A DNA stretch of 64,000 nt, from positions 6,035,501 through 6,099,500 of the forward strand of contig NZ_JAMZEB010000002.1 in the NCBI RefSeq assembly GCF_024172165.1, in the 5' to 3' direction. This document shows, in pieces, positions 42,283 through 52,436 of this stretch; the stretch's first letter is position 1; every line of letters begins with the position of its first letter. Below the pieces are notes generated by a model. That model was not told the DNA's origin, made no database searches, and saw nothing but the letters and a program-made list of their open reading frames with translations. This DNA comes from Nonomuraea thailandensis (GTDB taxonomy: Bacteria > Actinomycetota > Actinomycetes > Streptosporangiales > Streptosporangiaceae). Made by a program: the position numbers and the translations under genes.

Positions 42283-43265
42283 TTTGTTGTCTCCTCGAGA
42301 TTCTCCACGTCGTCCGGGAGGAAGGGCGCGAGCTCGGGGAGCTCGCTCAGGTCCCGCAGTCCCAGACGTTCAAGGAAGTATGAGCTTGTCCGGTAGAGCA
42401 CTGCCTGGCTCTCCGGGTCGGTGCCGGCCTCTTCGACCAGCCCCCTGGCGACGAGCGTCCGCATGACGCCGTCGCTGTTGACGCCGCGCACCGCGGCGAC
42501 GCGGGCACGGCTCACCGGCTGCCGGTAGGCCACGACCGCGAGTGTCTCCAGCGCGGCCTGGGTCAGCCGCGTCTGCTGGCCGTCGCGTACGAATCGCTCG
42601 ACCAGTGGCGCGCAGTCGGCTCGCGTGTAGAACCGCCAGCCACCCGCGACTTCTCTCAAGTCAAAACCCCGCCCGGCGGCGGTGTATTCCGCCGTCAGTG
42701 CGCGAAGAGCGGCACTCACCTCGTGTGTGGGCCGTTCCAGCACCTGGGCGAGGGTCACCTCGGCGACGGGCTCGTCCACCACGAGCAGGATAGCCTCCAA
42801 CGCCGCCTCCAGCGTCGGCCCCGCCTCACTCCCGACGGCCCCATGGGCCTCGGCGGCCTCCTCCGCCCCACCCACGACGTCGGCAGGGTCGACCTCCACC
42901 GCACCCGCGACGTCGGCCGGTTCCGCCTCCGCCGCACCTGCAGCCTCGGCGGGCGCCCACTCCACGGCAGCGGTCTCGGACGGCTCCAGAGCGCGCGCGG
43001 CCTCGGCCGCGTCCGGGGCATCGCCCTCCTCGGCCTCCACCTCGGCGTCCACCGCGGCCTCCACTACGGCCTCCGCCGCAGCCGCCGGTGTGTCCACCTC
43101 CTCGGACACCCCCGTCACGCCTGGCCCCTGCGACTCGGGGTCCTCGGCTTCCACCTCGGGCGCGCCCGGCTGGGCGAGGGAGCCCGGGAGGGTCATCCAG
43201 ACGGGCAGGGGCGGCTCCGAGTCGGGGGAGCGGCGGGGGTTGGGCAGCGGGTTGTCGTCAGTCAT
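42279..43265 (-). CDS. scpB: segregation and condensation protein B
   Basis: This 328-residue protein has a C-terminal winged-helix pair (about 150-310: LEAALEAILLVVDEPV ... LTQAALETLAVVAYRQPVSRARVAAVRGVNSDGV), diagnostic of ScpB. ScpB dimers bind ScpA in the SMC condensin. The N-terminal 140 residues are an Ala/Glu-rich acidic extension not found in short ScpB proteins. It overlaps scpA by eight bases and rluB by four, in the usual parA-scpA-scpB-rluB order. Confidence 0.95.
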   Translation of the reverse strand: MTDDNPLPNPRRSPDSEPPLPVWMTLPGSLAQPGAPEVEAEDPESQGPGVTGVSEEVDTPAAAAEAVVEAAVDAEVEAEEGDAPDAAEAARALEPSETAAVEWAPAEAAGAAEAEPADVAGAVEVDPADVVGGAEEAAEAHGAVGSEAGPTLEAALEAILLVVDEPVAEVTLAQVLERPTHEVSAALRALTAEYTAAGRGFDLREVAGGWRFYTRADCAPLVERFVRDGQQTRLTQAALETLAVVAYRQPVSRARVAAVRGVNSDGVMRTLVARGLVEEAGTDPESQAVLYRTSSYFLERLGLRDLSELPELAPFLPDDVENLEETTK

Positions 43266-44076
43266 GGGATGGTTTCTCCGCGGATTCCTCGTAGTCGTCG
43301 CCCACCGCGACGTCCCCCTCGTCGGAGCCCGTCCACGTCACGTGCAGGTCACCCAGCGGCTCGATCTGCTCGAACGTCACCGCCGACTCCCGGAAGAGCT
43401 CCAGCACGGCCAGGAACCGCGCGATGACCTCGATGGTGCCGTCGCAGTCGGCGACCAGCGCCCGGAAGGTGGCGCGCCGGAGCCGGCGCAGGTGCATGAC
43501 GAGGATCGCCGCCTGCTCCTTGACGCTGGCCAGCGGCTGGTAGACGTGCCCCAGGTTGACGGTGGGCGGCAGCTTGGGGGTGAAGGCCTTGGCGGCGATG
43601 CGGGCGAGCTGCTCGGGGCCGATGCCGAGGATCAGCTCGGGCAGCAGGTTGGCGAACTGCTCCTCCAGCCCCACGGTGCGGGGGAAGCGCAGCGCCTCCT
43701 CCGCCATCCGCCCGGCGAAGACCTTGGCCACCTCTTTGTACGCCTTGTACTGCAGCAGCCGGGCGAACAGCAGGTCCCTGGCCTCCAGCAGCGCCAGGTC
43801 CTCCTCGTCCTCCACCTCGCCGGTGGGCAGCAGGCGGGCCGCCTTGAGGTCGAGCAGGGTGGCCGCGACCAGCAGGAAGTGGCTGGTCTGGTCGAGATCC
43901 CACTCGGGGCCGCGCGAGCGGATGTAGGAGATGAACTCGTCGGTGACCTTGGAGAGCGAGACCTCGGTGATGTCGAGCTTGTGCTTGGCGATGAGGCCGA
44001 GGAGCAGGTCGAACGGACCCTCGAAGACGTCCAGGTGGACCTGGAAGCCCTGGGGCGGCGGCTGCTCGGTGGTCAC
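43258..44076 (-). CDS. scpA: segregation and condensation protein A (kleisin)
   Basis: This 272-residue kleisin bridges the SMC heads in bacterial condensin. The N-terminal block FEGPFDLLLGLIAKHKLDITEVSLSKVTDEFI (about 18-50) and the C-terminal winged helix with GTIEVIARFLAVLELFRESAV are characteristic. The GTG start overlaps the ParA-like gene stop (GTGA), and it overlaps scpB. Confidence 0.95.
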   Translation of the reverse strand: MTTEQPPPQGFQVHLDVFEGPFDLLLGLIAKHKLDITEVSLSKVTDEFISYIRSRGPEWDLDQTSHFLLVAATLLDLKAARLLPTGEVEDEEDLALLEARDLLFARLLQYKAYKEVAKVFAGRMAEEALRFPRTVGLEEQFANLLPELILGIGPEQLARIAAKAFTPKLPPTVNLGHVYQPLASVKEQAAILVMHLRRLRRATFRALVADCDGTIEVIARFLAVLELFRESAVTFEQIEPLGDLHVTWTGSDEGDVAVGDDYEESAEKPSHD

Positions 44077-45014
44077 CTGGCCATTGTCGCAGGCGCCGGC
44101 CAGCGCGAGAGCACCTCGCGGGCCAGCTCACGGTAGGCGTTCGCGCCGAGGGACGACGGGTCGAACGTGGTGATCGGCTCACCGGCCACCGTCGCGTCGG
44201 GGAAGCGCACCGTGCGGTTGATCACCGTGTGGAACACCTTGTCGCCGAACGCCTCCACGACGCGGGCCAGCACCTCGCGGCCGTGCAGGGTGCGGGCGTC
44301 GTACATGGTGGCCAGCAGGCCCTCGATCTCGAGCTCCTCGTTGAGCCGCTCCTGGACCTTGGAGATGGTGTCCATGAGCAGGGCGACGCCGCGCAGGGCG
44401 AAGAACTCGCACTCCAGCGGCACCATCACGCCGTGGGCGCAGGTCAGCGCGTTGATCGTGAGCAGGCCGAGCGACGGCTGGCAGTCGATGAGGCACACGT
44501 CGTAGTGCGGCAGCAGCGGCTTGATGACGCGGCCGAGCACCTGCTCGCGGGCGACCTCGGTGACGAGCTGCACTTCCGCGGCCGACAGGTCGATGTTGCT
44601 GGGCAGCAGGTCGAGGCCCTCGACGCCGGTCTGCAGCAGCACCTCTTCGGCGGTGACGCCGCGCTCCATGAGCAGGTTGTAGACGGTCAGGTCGAGCTGG
44701 AGCGGGTTGATGCCCAGGCCGACGGACAGGGCGCCCTGGGGGTCGAAGTCGACCAGCAGCACCTTGAGGCCGCATTCGACGAGCGCGGCGCCCAGGTTGA
44801 TGGTGGTGGTGGTCTTGCCGACGCCACCCTTCTGGTTGACCATCGCGACCACGCGCGCCGGGCCGTGCACCGCCGGCGGCACCGGCTCCGGGAACACCGG
44901 CCGGGGCCGCTGTGTCGGGCCGAGATTGACGCCGTTGGAAGGCGCGTTGGTCTTCGTGTCGCCCCAGGGGTTGTCGGGGGTCCCCGGGGTCGAACCCTTG
45001 GTCGTCACAGTCAC
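44073..45014 (-). CDS. ParA-family ATPase next to scpAB
   Basis: This 313-residue ParA/Soj-like ATPase has the deviant Walker A motif NQKGGVGKTTTTINLGAAL (signature lysine present), Walker A' LLVDFDPQGAL and Walker B CLIDCQPSLG. The first 50 residues are a proline-rich extension. There is no ParB beside it, which is normal for this second, scpAB-linked ParA of actinobacteria; it probably helps position chromosomes or condensin. It overlaps scpA, and a plausible promoter lies 46 bases upstream. Confidence 0.93.
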   Translation of the reverse strand: MTVTTKGSTPGTPDNPWGDTKTNAPSNGVNLGPTQRPRPVFPEPVPPAVHGPARVVAMVNQKGGVGKTTTTINLGAALVECGLKVLLVDFDPQGALSVGLGINPLQLDLTVYNLLMERGVTAEEVLLQTGVEGLDLLPSNIDLSAAEVQLVTEVAREQVLGRVIKPLLPHYDVCLIDCQPSLGLLTINALTCAHGVMVPLECEFFALRGVALLMDTISKVQERLNEELEIEGLLATMYDARTLHGREVLARVVEAFGDKVFHTVINRTVRFPDATVAGEPITTFDPSSLGANAYRELAREVLSRWPAPATMAR

Positions 45015-45059
45015 CAGCTCGAACCTCCCTGACGATCCCGAACCGGACCGTCCGGACGG

Positions 45060-45089
45060 ACACTATGGCGTCACCACTTAACGCGGCAA
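45060..45089 (-). promoter_or_regulatory. candidate promoter of parA-scpA-scpB-rluB
   Basis: On the minus strand TTGCCG (-35) and TAGTGT (-10) are separated by 18 bp in the xerD-parA gap. A perfect 12-bp palindrome CCGTCCGGACGG (45048-45059) lies directly downstream and could be an operator. Confidence 0.45.
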
Positions 45090-45132
45090 GGCGGCACGCC
45101 GTGGGCCGGCGCACGTCCCAAAAGACTATAGA

Positions 45133-46038
45133 TCACTGCCGGGCGCGTGGATGCGCCGCGGCGTAGACCTCGCGGAGTTTGTCGACCGTGACCAGGGTGT
45201 AGACCTGAGTGGTCGTCACAGAGGCATGGCCGAGCAACTCCTGTACCACCCTAACGTCAGCGCCGCCGTCGATCAGGTGGGTTGCGAAGGAATGCCGGAG
45301 TACGTGGGGGCTTATCCCGTCGAGTCCGGCGCGCTCGGCGGCGGCCTGGAGCACCTCCCAGGCTCCCTGCCTGGTCAGGCGGCCACCGCGGGCGTTGAGG
45401 AAGACCGCGGGGGTGCCGCGTCCGTGGGCCAGCAGCCCGGGCCGGGCCCGTACGAGGTAGGCGTCCAGCGCCGATCGGGCGTATCTCCCCAGGGGCACGA
45501 CGCGGGTGCGGCCGCCCTTGCCGTGCAGGCGCACCTGGTCGTCCTCCAGGTCGTCCACGGCCAGCCCGACGGCCTCGGAGATGCGGGCGCCGGTGCCGTA
45601 CAGGACCTCCAGGAGGGCGCGGTTGCGCAGGGTGAGGGGCGCGCCGTCGGGGCCGGAGGCGGCGATGAGGCGCTCGACCTCGTCCACGCCGATGGCCTTG
45701 GGCAGCCGGCGGAGCTGGCGCGGCGGGCGTACCTGGTGGGCGGGGTCGTGGGCCGTGACGCCTTCGCGCAGGGCGAACCGGTGCAGGCCGCGTACGGCGG
45801 AGACGGCGCGGGCGGCGGAGCTGGCGACCAGGGCGGGGTGCTCGCCGTCGCCCTCGCGCAGCGCGGCCAGGAAGGCCAGCACGTCGGCCTCGCCCACCTC
45901 GCCCAGCTCCAGGCGGCCGCGCGCCTGGAGGTGCTCGAAGTATCGGCGCAGGTCACGACGGTAGGACGCGAGCGTGTTGGCGGCCAGGCCGCGTTCCACG
46001 GCCAGGTGGGCGAGGTAGCTGGAGAGCACCGCCTCCAC
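45133..46038 (-). CDS. xerD: tyrosine recombinase XerD
   Basis: This 301-residue site-specific recombinase that resolves chromosome dimers at dif has an N-terminal SAM-like core-binding domain (1-95) and a catalytic domain with all six active-site residues: Arg152, Lys174, His245, Arg248, His271 and nucleophile Tyr280. Position beside the Nudix and parA/scpAB genes is the conserved actinobacterial one, so it is the housekeeping XerD rather than a phage integrase. It is separated from the Nudix gene by six bases. Confidence 0.95.
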   Translation of the reverse strand: MEAVLSSYLAHLAVERGLAANTLASYRRDLRRYFEHLQARGRLELGEVGEADVLAFLAALREGDGEHPALVASSAARAVSAVRGLHRFALREGVTAHDPAHQVRPPRQLRRLPKAIGVDEVERLIAASGPDGAPLTLRNRALLEVLYGTGARISEAVGLAVDDLEDDQVRLHGKGGRTRVVPLGRYARSALDAYLVRARPGLLAHGRGTPAVFLNARGGRLTRQGAWEVLQAAAERAGLDGISPHVLRHSFATHLIDGGADVRVVQELLGHASVTTTQVYTLVTVDKLREVYAAAHPRARQ

Positions 46039-46044
46039 GTGAAG

Positions 46045-46656
46045 TCACTCCTCAGGTGCGTCGGCGGGCCGCAACCGCGCGAATCCCTCAGCCGAAGCCA
46101 TGTACGCGGCGAGGATACCCGCCACGGTCGGGGAATTGTGGATCATCCCCGAGAGTACGCGCTGAACCGCCTCCTCCAGTGGCATCCACACGGTCGGCAT
46201 GTCGGCCTCCTCGTGCATGCGCACATAGTGGTTCTCCTCGGGGGGAATGGCGCTCAGGCCCCGGGCGAGGAAGACGCGCGAGCGCTCGTCCGACGCGCCG
46301 GGAGTGATGAACAGGTCGAGCAGCGTGTGCCAGGTGTCCGCGCGGTAGCCGGTCTCCTCGGCCAGCTCGCGTGCCGCCAGGTCGACCAGCGGCTCGCCGG
46401 GGCGGTCGCGCAGCCCGGCGGGGACCTCCCACAGCAGGTGCCTGACGGCGTGCCGGTACTGGCGCAGCAGCAGCACGCGCCCGCGTTCGTCCAGCGCGAC
46501 GACGACGACCGAGCCCGGGTGGGAGATCAGGTCCCGCTCGGCCACCTCTCCGTCCGGCATGCGGACCGCGTCCGTGGTGACCTTCAGCAACCTGGTGCGC
46601 AGACGCTCGGTGGAGGAGACGACCTCCCACTTGTCTGCCGTGTCGCGAACGTGCAT
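46045..46656 (-). CDS. Nudix hydrolase, ADP-ribose pyrophosphatase type
   Basis: This 203-residue Nudix protein cleaves a nucleoside diphosphate linked to another group, by family most likely ADP-ribose to AMP and ribose-5-phosphate. The Nudix box is LRDRPGEPLVDLAARELAEETGY (about 82-104), with REL..EETG intact. It sits directly between xerD and the TIR-macro gene (21 bp from its stop). The adjacency to proteins that may make and bind ADP-ribose is notable, although the Nudix-xerD pairing is itself conserved. Confidence 0.9.
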   Translation of the reverse strand: MHVRDTADKWEVVSSTERLRTRLLKVTTDAVRMPDGEVAERDLISHPGSVVVVALDERGRVLLLRQYRHAVRHLLWEVPAGLRDRPGEPLVDLAARELAEETGYRADTWHTLLDLFITPGASDERSRVFLARGLSAIPPEENHYVRMHEEADMPTVWMPLEEAVQRVLSGMIHNSPTVAGILAAYMASAEGFARLRPADAPEE

Positions 46657-46677
46657 TCGCCCACCGTAACGCGGAGA

Positions 46678-47907
46678 TCAAGCAAGTCGCACGGCGACCT
46701 CTCGGGCGACGATGTCAAGATCTTCCTGTGCGTAGCAGGAGATGTAGATCTCCCGCACGTCAGGCACCAGCTCCGTGGTGTCGACCAGACCCTCGATGAT
46801 CGGCCGGATCACCTCGGAGGTCTCGGCCCCGCCCTGCCCCGTGCCGAACAGGGGCAGGATCACGCTGCGCAGCCTGCCGTCGCCGAGGGCGGCGAGGCGT
46901 TCCTGCTCGGCCCGCTGCGGCGTGGCCGGAGGGGAGAACACCCCTTCGGCGGCGTTGATGTCGGAAAGGACGGCCATGACGGACCGGACCGCCGCCTGGA
47001 TCTGGTGGGGGTGCTTGTAGGGAATGACCTTGCTCTCGGCGTCCACCGCCTGGACGGCGGCGACGTGCAGGATCGCCCGCGCCCGGTTGACCTTCGCCAA
47101 GTCGCTGCCGGGGCCGCCCGCGCTGGTGGCGAACGCCTCCCCCGCCTGCACCGGCCTGCCGCGCTCGCGTAGCTGCCAGTCCAGCTCCTGCTGGATGGTG
47201 TCGACGTACAGCCCGGCCTTGATCGTCGCGCCGCGCCGGCGCAGCAGCGACGAGACGGTGTGGCTCTCGAAGAACCGCGCCATCTGCATGTAGTCGTTCT
47301 CGGGGTTGACCAGAGCGTCGATGCCCCTGACCCGGGCGATGTCGCCGCTGGCCAGGTGAAGGGCCACGCCGCCCGGCAGCTCGAAGCCGGCGGCCCGCTG
47401 GTCGTCCCTGGCCTTGGTGCGGCGGGGCCGCCGCCTGCCCTGCCGCTCGGCGGTGGCGCGGGCGCCGTGGTCCAGCGCTCCGGCCAGCTCCAGGATGAGG
47501 GCGTCGCCGCGGGCCAGGGCGATGTTGCGGGTCATCACGTACTGCCGGTCGGCCAGGTTGAGCGCCTTGACCTCGGCGACCATCTCCTCGTCGGAGAGCT
47601 CGAAGCCGAGCGGCACGATCGCCAGGCCGAGCGCGGTCGCCAGGGCGAGCTCCCGGCGGACCCACTCCGATCGGGACGTTCCAGGGCCGATCAGCACCAG
47701 GAGCACGTCGCTCGCCAGGATCTGGCGGTAGATCTCGGTCTCCCACCGCATCCCCGCCATCAGCGCGGCGTCGTCCATCCACGGCTCGTACTCTTCGTGC
47801 TGCGCCAGGATGTAGTGCAGGATCTCGGCCTTGGTGTTGTCCTGGACGACCTGCACACCCTCCTCCTGCCGGAGGAGGCGTTTCTTGTAGCAGATGAAGA
47901 CGCGCAT
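46678..47907 (-). CDS. TIR domain - macro domain fusion protein
   Basis: This 409-residue protein has an N-terminal TIR domain (1-145) with VFICY at the first strand, PWMDDAALMAG (42-52) and EWVRREL (81-87), whose Glu86 aligns with the catalytic glutamate of NAD-cleaving TIRs. A basic linker (about 147-168) leads to a macro domain (about 178-409) with LHLASGDIARV, DALVNPEN (the VNxxN adenine/ribose site) and VILPLFGTGQGG. TIRs cleave NAD or make ADP-ribose-type signals, and macro domains bind ADP-ribose. The combination in one chain suggests sensing of its own product in defence or stress. ATG 47907 follows an AAGGGGCGGG leader. A related two-protein arrangement occurs in macro-type Thoeris. 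Confidence 0.85.
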   Translation of the reverse strand: MRVFICYKKRLLRQEEGVQVVQDNTKAEILHYILAQHEEYEPWMDDAALMAGMRWETEIYRQILASDVLLVLIGPGTSRSEWVRRELALATALGLAIVPLGFELSDEEMVAEVKALNLADRQYVMTRNIALARGDALILELAGALDHGARATAERQGRRRPRRTKARDDQRAAGFELPGGVALHLASGDIARVRGIDALVNPENDYMQMARFFESHTVSSLLRRRGATIKAGLYVDTIQQELDWQLRERGRPVQAGEAFATSAGGPGSDLAKVNRARAILHVAAVQAVDAESKVIPYKHPHQIQAAVRSVMAVLSDINAAEGVFSPPATPQRAEQERLAALGDGRLRSVILPLFGTGQGGAETSEVIRPIIEGLVDTTELVPDVREIYISCYAQEDLDIVAREVAVRLA

Positions 47908-47993
47908 CGAGCCCGCCCCTTGGCCACGGTTGTATGCCGCGATACTGCCAGAGACGGGCCCGGGTCGGCTACTGCCGTCCGCCTTGCCCGCAG

Positions 47994-49694
<1,701 letters not shown>

Positions 49695-49765
49695 GGGCTC
49701 TCAGGATATCAAACAACGCCCCTCACATGCCTGAACGGCATGACCTAGCGGTAACTTTGGTCCCT

Positions 49766-50410
49766 ATGTCAGTAGTTCGGCGGGCTTTGGGCGCGTTGAT
49801 TCACCGTACCTACGCGGCGATCCGGCACGCCGGTGAGATTTCTCCGGCCAGTCCCGCCGGCTACCGATTCCGCCGGCTCGGCCCCGGGGTCAGCATCGCG
49901 TTCCCCCCTGGCGCGATCTTCGGCGAGCAGTGGATCGAGATCGGTGACCACACGCTCATCGGGGAGCGGGTGTCGATGTCGTGCGGCATGGTCCCCGACC
50001 GGGATCTCGGCCCCGACACGATCCTGCGGATCGGCGCGAGCTGCTCGATCGGCCGGGGCTCGCACATCGTCGCGCACCAGTCGGTCGAGATCGGCGACGA
50101 CGTCTTCACCGGCCCGTACGTCTACATCACCGACCAGAACCACGTCTACGACGACCCGGACATCCCCATCGGGCGGCAGTGGCCGCGCAACAGCCCGGTC
50201 TCCATCGGCTCCGGCTCCTGGCTGGGCACGGGCGCGATCATCCTGCCGGGCACCACGCTGGGACGCCAGTGCGTGGTGGCGGGCGGCGCCGTGGTGCGCG
50301 GCGAGTTCCCCGACCACAGCGTGGTCGCGGGGGTGCCCGCCAAGCGCGTGCGCGGCTACACGCCGGAGCTCGGCTGGCACGCGCCGATCACGCTGGACAC
50401 CTTCCCCTGA
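49766..50410 (+). CDS. hexapeptide-repeat acyltransferase
   Basis: This 214-residue left-handed beta-helix (LbH) acyltransferase of the WbbJ/acetyltransferase type shows hexapeptide strings such as IGDHTLIGERVSM, IGASCSIGRGSHIV, IGDDVFTGPYVYI and IGSGSWLGTGAIILPG. HVYDDP follows YITDQN and probably supplies the catalytic His. It transfers an acetyl or similar group to a sugar or other hydroxyl/amine. It is divergent from pyrG. ATG 49766 was preferred to one at 49727. Confidence 0.88.
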   Translation: MSVVRRALGALIHRTYAAIRHAGEISPASPAGYRFRRLGPGVSIAFPPGAIFGEQWIEIGDHTLIGERVSMSCGMVPDRDLGPDTILRIGASCSIGRGSHIVAHQSVEIGDDVFTGPYVYITDQNHVYDDPDIPIGRQWPRNSPVSIGSGSWLGTGAIILPGTTLGRQCVVAGGAVVRGEFPDHSVVAGVPAKRVRGYTPELGWHAPITLDTFP

Positions 50411-50455
50411 GTCACCCTCTGGACCGAACAAGGTTCTGACAGTTAGCGTCGTTCC

Positions 50456-51583
50456 ATGCGGACCGCCATCTGTGAGCGTTTGGGCATCGAGTTCCCGTTG
50501 TTCGCCTTCAGCCACTGCCGCGACGTGGTGGCCGCCGTGACGAACGCGGGCGGTTTCGGGGTGCTGGGCGCGGTCGCGTACTCGCCCGAGCAGCTCGACA
50601 CGGAGCTGACCTGGCTGGACGAACGGGTGGGCGGCCGCCCGTACGGCGTGGACGTGCTCGTCCCGGGCAAGATCGACGCCTCCGCGCTCGACCGGCGCAC
50701 GCACCTCATGGAGGCCGTCCCCGACCGCCACCGCGACTTCGTCACCCATCTGCTGGCCAAGTACGGCGTCAGCGCCCCGGGCCAGCCCATGACGGCGGTG
50801 GCCGACGAGTTCGGCAGGAGGGTGACGGCGGCCGGGGCGACCGGGCTGATCGACGTGGCGCTCAAGCACCGCATCGGGCTGATCGCCAGCGCCCTGGGGC
50901 CGCCGCCGCCCGAGATGGTCTCCAGGGCCAGGGAGGCCGGGGTGCCGGTGGCCGCGCTGGTGGGCACGGTCGAGCACGCCCGCAGGCAGGTGGCGGCGGG
51001 CGCGGACCTCATCGTGGCGCAGGGCACGGAGGCGGGCGGTCACACCGGTGACGTCTCCACGATGGTGCTGGTCCCGCAGGTCGTGGACGCGGTCGCGCCG
51101 GTCCCGGTGCTGGCGGCGGGCGGGATCGCGTCGGGACGGCAGATGGCGGCGGCCATGGCGCTCGGGGCCGAAGGCGTGTGGTGCGGCTCGGTGTGGCTGA
51201 CGACCGAGGAGGCCGAGACGGCGCCGGCGGTCAAGGCCAAGTTCCTGGCGGCGTCGTCGCTGGACACGGTCAGGTCGCGCTCCCGTACGGGAAAGCCGGC
51301 CCGCCAGCTCAAGTCCGCCTGGACCGAGGAGTGGGACTCCGGCCAGGAGAGCCCGGGCGCTCTGGGGATGCCGCTGCAGATGCTGCTGGCCGAGGGCGCG
51401 ATGGCGCGCATCGGGACGGCGGCCGAGAAGGGCGAGCCGGGAGCGGTGGAGCTGGTCAACTACTTCGTGGGGCAGGTCGTGGGCCAGCTCGACCAGGTGA
51501 GACCGGCCAAGGACGTGGTCTACGACATGATCGGCGAGTTCGGCGAGGCGATCGAGCGGCTGCACCGGCTGTCTGCGGAGTGA
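50456..51583 (+). CDS. nitronate monooxygenase
   Basis: This 375-residue FMN-dependent TIM-barrel enzyme of the 2-nitropropane dioxygenase / NMO family oxidises alkyl nitronates. The opening ERLGIEFPLFAFSHCRDVVAAVTNAGGFGVLG, the catalytic-His segment QGTEAGGHTGDVSTMVLVPQ and the FMN-phosphate loop VLAAGGIASGRQMAAAMALGAEGVWCGS are typical. It lies 45 bp before the GntR regulator on the same strand. Confidence 0.92.
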   Translation: MRTAICERLGIEFPLFAFSHCRDVVAAVTNAGGFGVLGAVAYSPEQLDTELTWLDERVGGRPYGVDVLVPGKIDASALDRRTHLMEAVPDRHRDFVTHLLAKYGVSAPGQPMTAVADEFGRRVTAAGATGLIDVALKHRIGLIASALGPPPPEMVSRAREAGVPVAALVGTVEHARRQVAAGADLIVAQGTEAGGHTGDVSTMVLVPQVVDAVAPVPVLAAGGIASGRQMAAAMALGAEGVWCGSVWLTTEEAETAPAVKAKFLAASSLDTVRSRSRTGKPARQLKSAWTEEWDSGQESPGALGMPLQMLLAEGAMARIGTAAEKGEPGAVELVNYFVGQVVGQLDQVRPAKDVVYDMIGEFGEAIERLHRLSAE

Positions 51584-51628
51584 GACCCGGGCGTTTGCCC
51601 GTTCTTTCCCAGAAGGTAACCTGCGCCT

Positions 51629-52393
51629 GTGGTCGGGACTCCGCCTGAGCTGGAACGCGGCACCGGCGTCCCGGCGCACGCCCAGATCGAGCGCTGGCTG
51701 CTGGCCTCGATCGCGGCCGGCGAGCTGGTGCCGGGCGACCGGTTGCCCGGTGAGCGGGAGCTGGCCGGGCGGCTCGGCGTGAGCAGGATGACGCTGAGGC
51801 AGGCGCTGGCCTCCCTGGAGCGCGACGGCGTGCTGCTGCGCGTGCCCGGCAGGTCGGGCGGCGCCTTCGTCGCCGAGCCCGGCCCCGGCCCGCGCGTCGA
51901 CTGCGACCTGACCGGGCTGGCCGGGTTCACCGAGCAGATGCGCCGCGCCCACCTGCGGGCCGAGGCGCGGATCCTGCGGGCCGCGACGGTGCCCGCGCCC
52001 GCCGCCGCGGCCGTGGCGCTGGGCGTCGCGCCCGGCTCGCCGGTGCACGAGGTGGCGCGGGTGCGCTCGGCGGGCCGGTCGCCGGTGGCGCTGGAGCGCT
52101 CGTACTTCCCCGACCTGCCCGGCCTGCTCGACCAGGACCTCACCGGCTCGCTGTACGCGCTGCTGGCCGCCCGGTACGACCTGGAGCCGCGCACCGCGGT
52201 CGAGCACCTCGACCCGGTGATCGCCCAGCCGGCCGAGGCCGCCGAGCTGGGCATCGAGCCGGGCGCGCCGCTGATGCTGATCGAGCGCACCGCCTACGCG
52301 GCGGGCGGCACGCCGGTGGAGTACGCGCTCGACCTGTTCCGCCCCGACCGCGTCCGCATCTCGGTACGCAGCGGCGTCACGGAGCCCGCCTGA
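51629..52393 (+). CDS. GntR family regulator, HutC/UTRA subfamily
   Basis: This 254-residue regulator has an N-terminal GntR winged helix (RLPGERELAGRLGVSRMTLRQALASLERDGVLLRV, about 38-73) and a C-terminal UTRA ligand domain (about 95-245; VARVRSAGRSPVALERSYFP, VEYALDLFRPDRV). HutC-type regulators such as DasR/NagR bind GGTCTAGACC-like palindromes, and exactly such a site lies at 54828-54837 between the next two divergent genes. It therefore probably controls the oxidoreductase and kinase. The start is a GTG. Confidence 0.92.
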   Translation: MVGTPPELERGTGVPAHAQIERWLLASIAAGELVPGDRLPGERELAGRLGVSRMTLRQALASLERDGVLLRVPGRSGGAFVAEPGPGPRVDCDLTGLAGFTEQMRRAHLRAEARILRAATVPAPAAAAVALGVAPGSPVHEVARVRSAGRSPVALERSYFPDLPGLLDQDLTGSLYALLAARYDLEPRTAVEHLDPVIAQPAEAAELGIEPGAPLMLIERTAYAAGGTPVEYALDLFRPDRVRISVRSGVTEPA

Positions 52394-52398
52394 GGGGC

Positions 52399-52433
52399 GG
52401 CCCGCGTCACGGGCACGCCTGGGGACGCGGGCC
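52399..52433. terminator. terminator between GntR and GcvT-type oxidoreductase genes
   Basis: The arms GGCCCGCGTC and GACGCGGGCC form a 10-bp perfect stem with a 15-base loop in the 43-bp gap between these convergent genes. Confidence 0.7.
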
Positions 52434-52436
52434 CGA

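Noticed and set aside
44990..45010. GGGGTCGAACCC resembling a tRNA T-arm.
   Set aside because: It lies inside the ParA coding frame and no acceptor, D or anticodon stems can be paired around it.
45133..46038. The tyrosine recombinase as a phage or island integrase.
   Set aside because: Its position in the conserved Nudix-xerD-parA-scpAB block and XerD-like length fit the housekeeping enzyme; no att repeats or phage genes are nearby.
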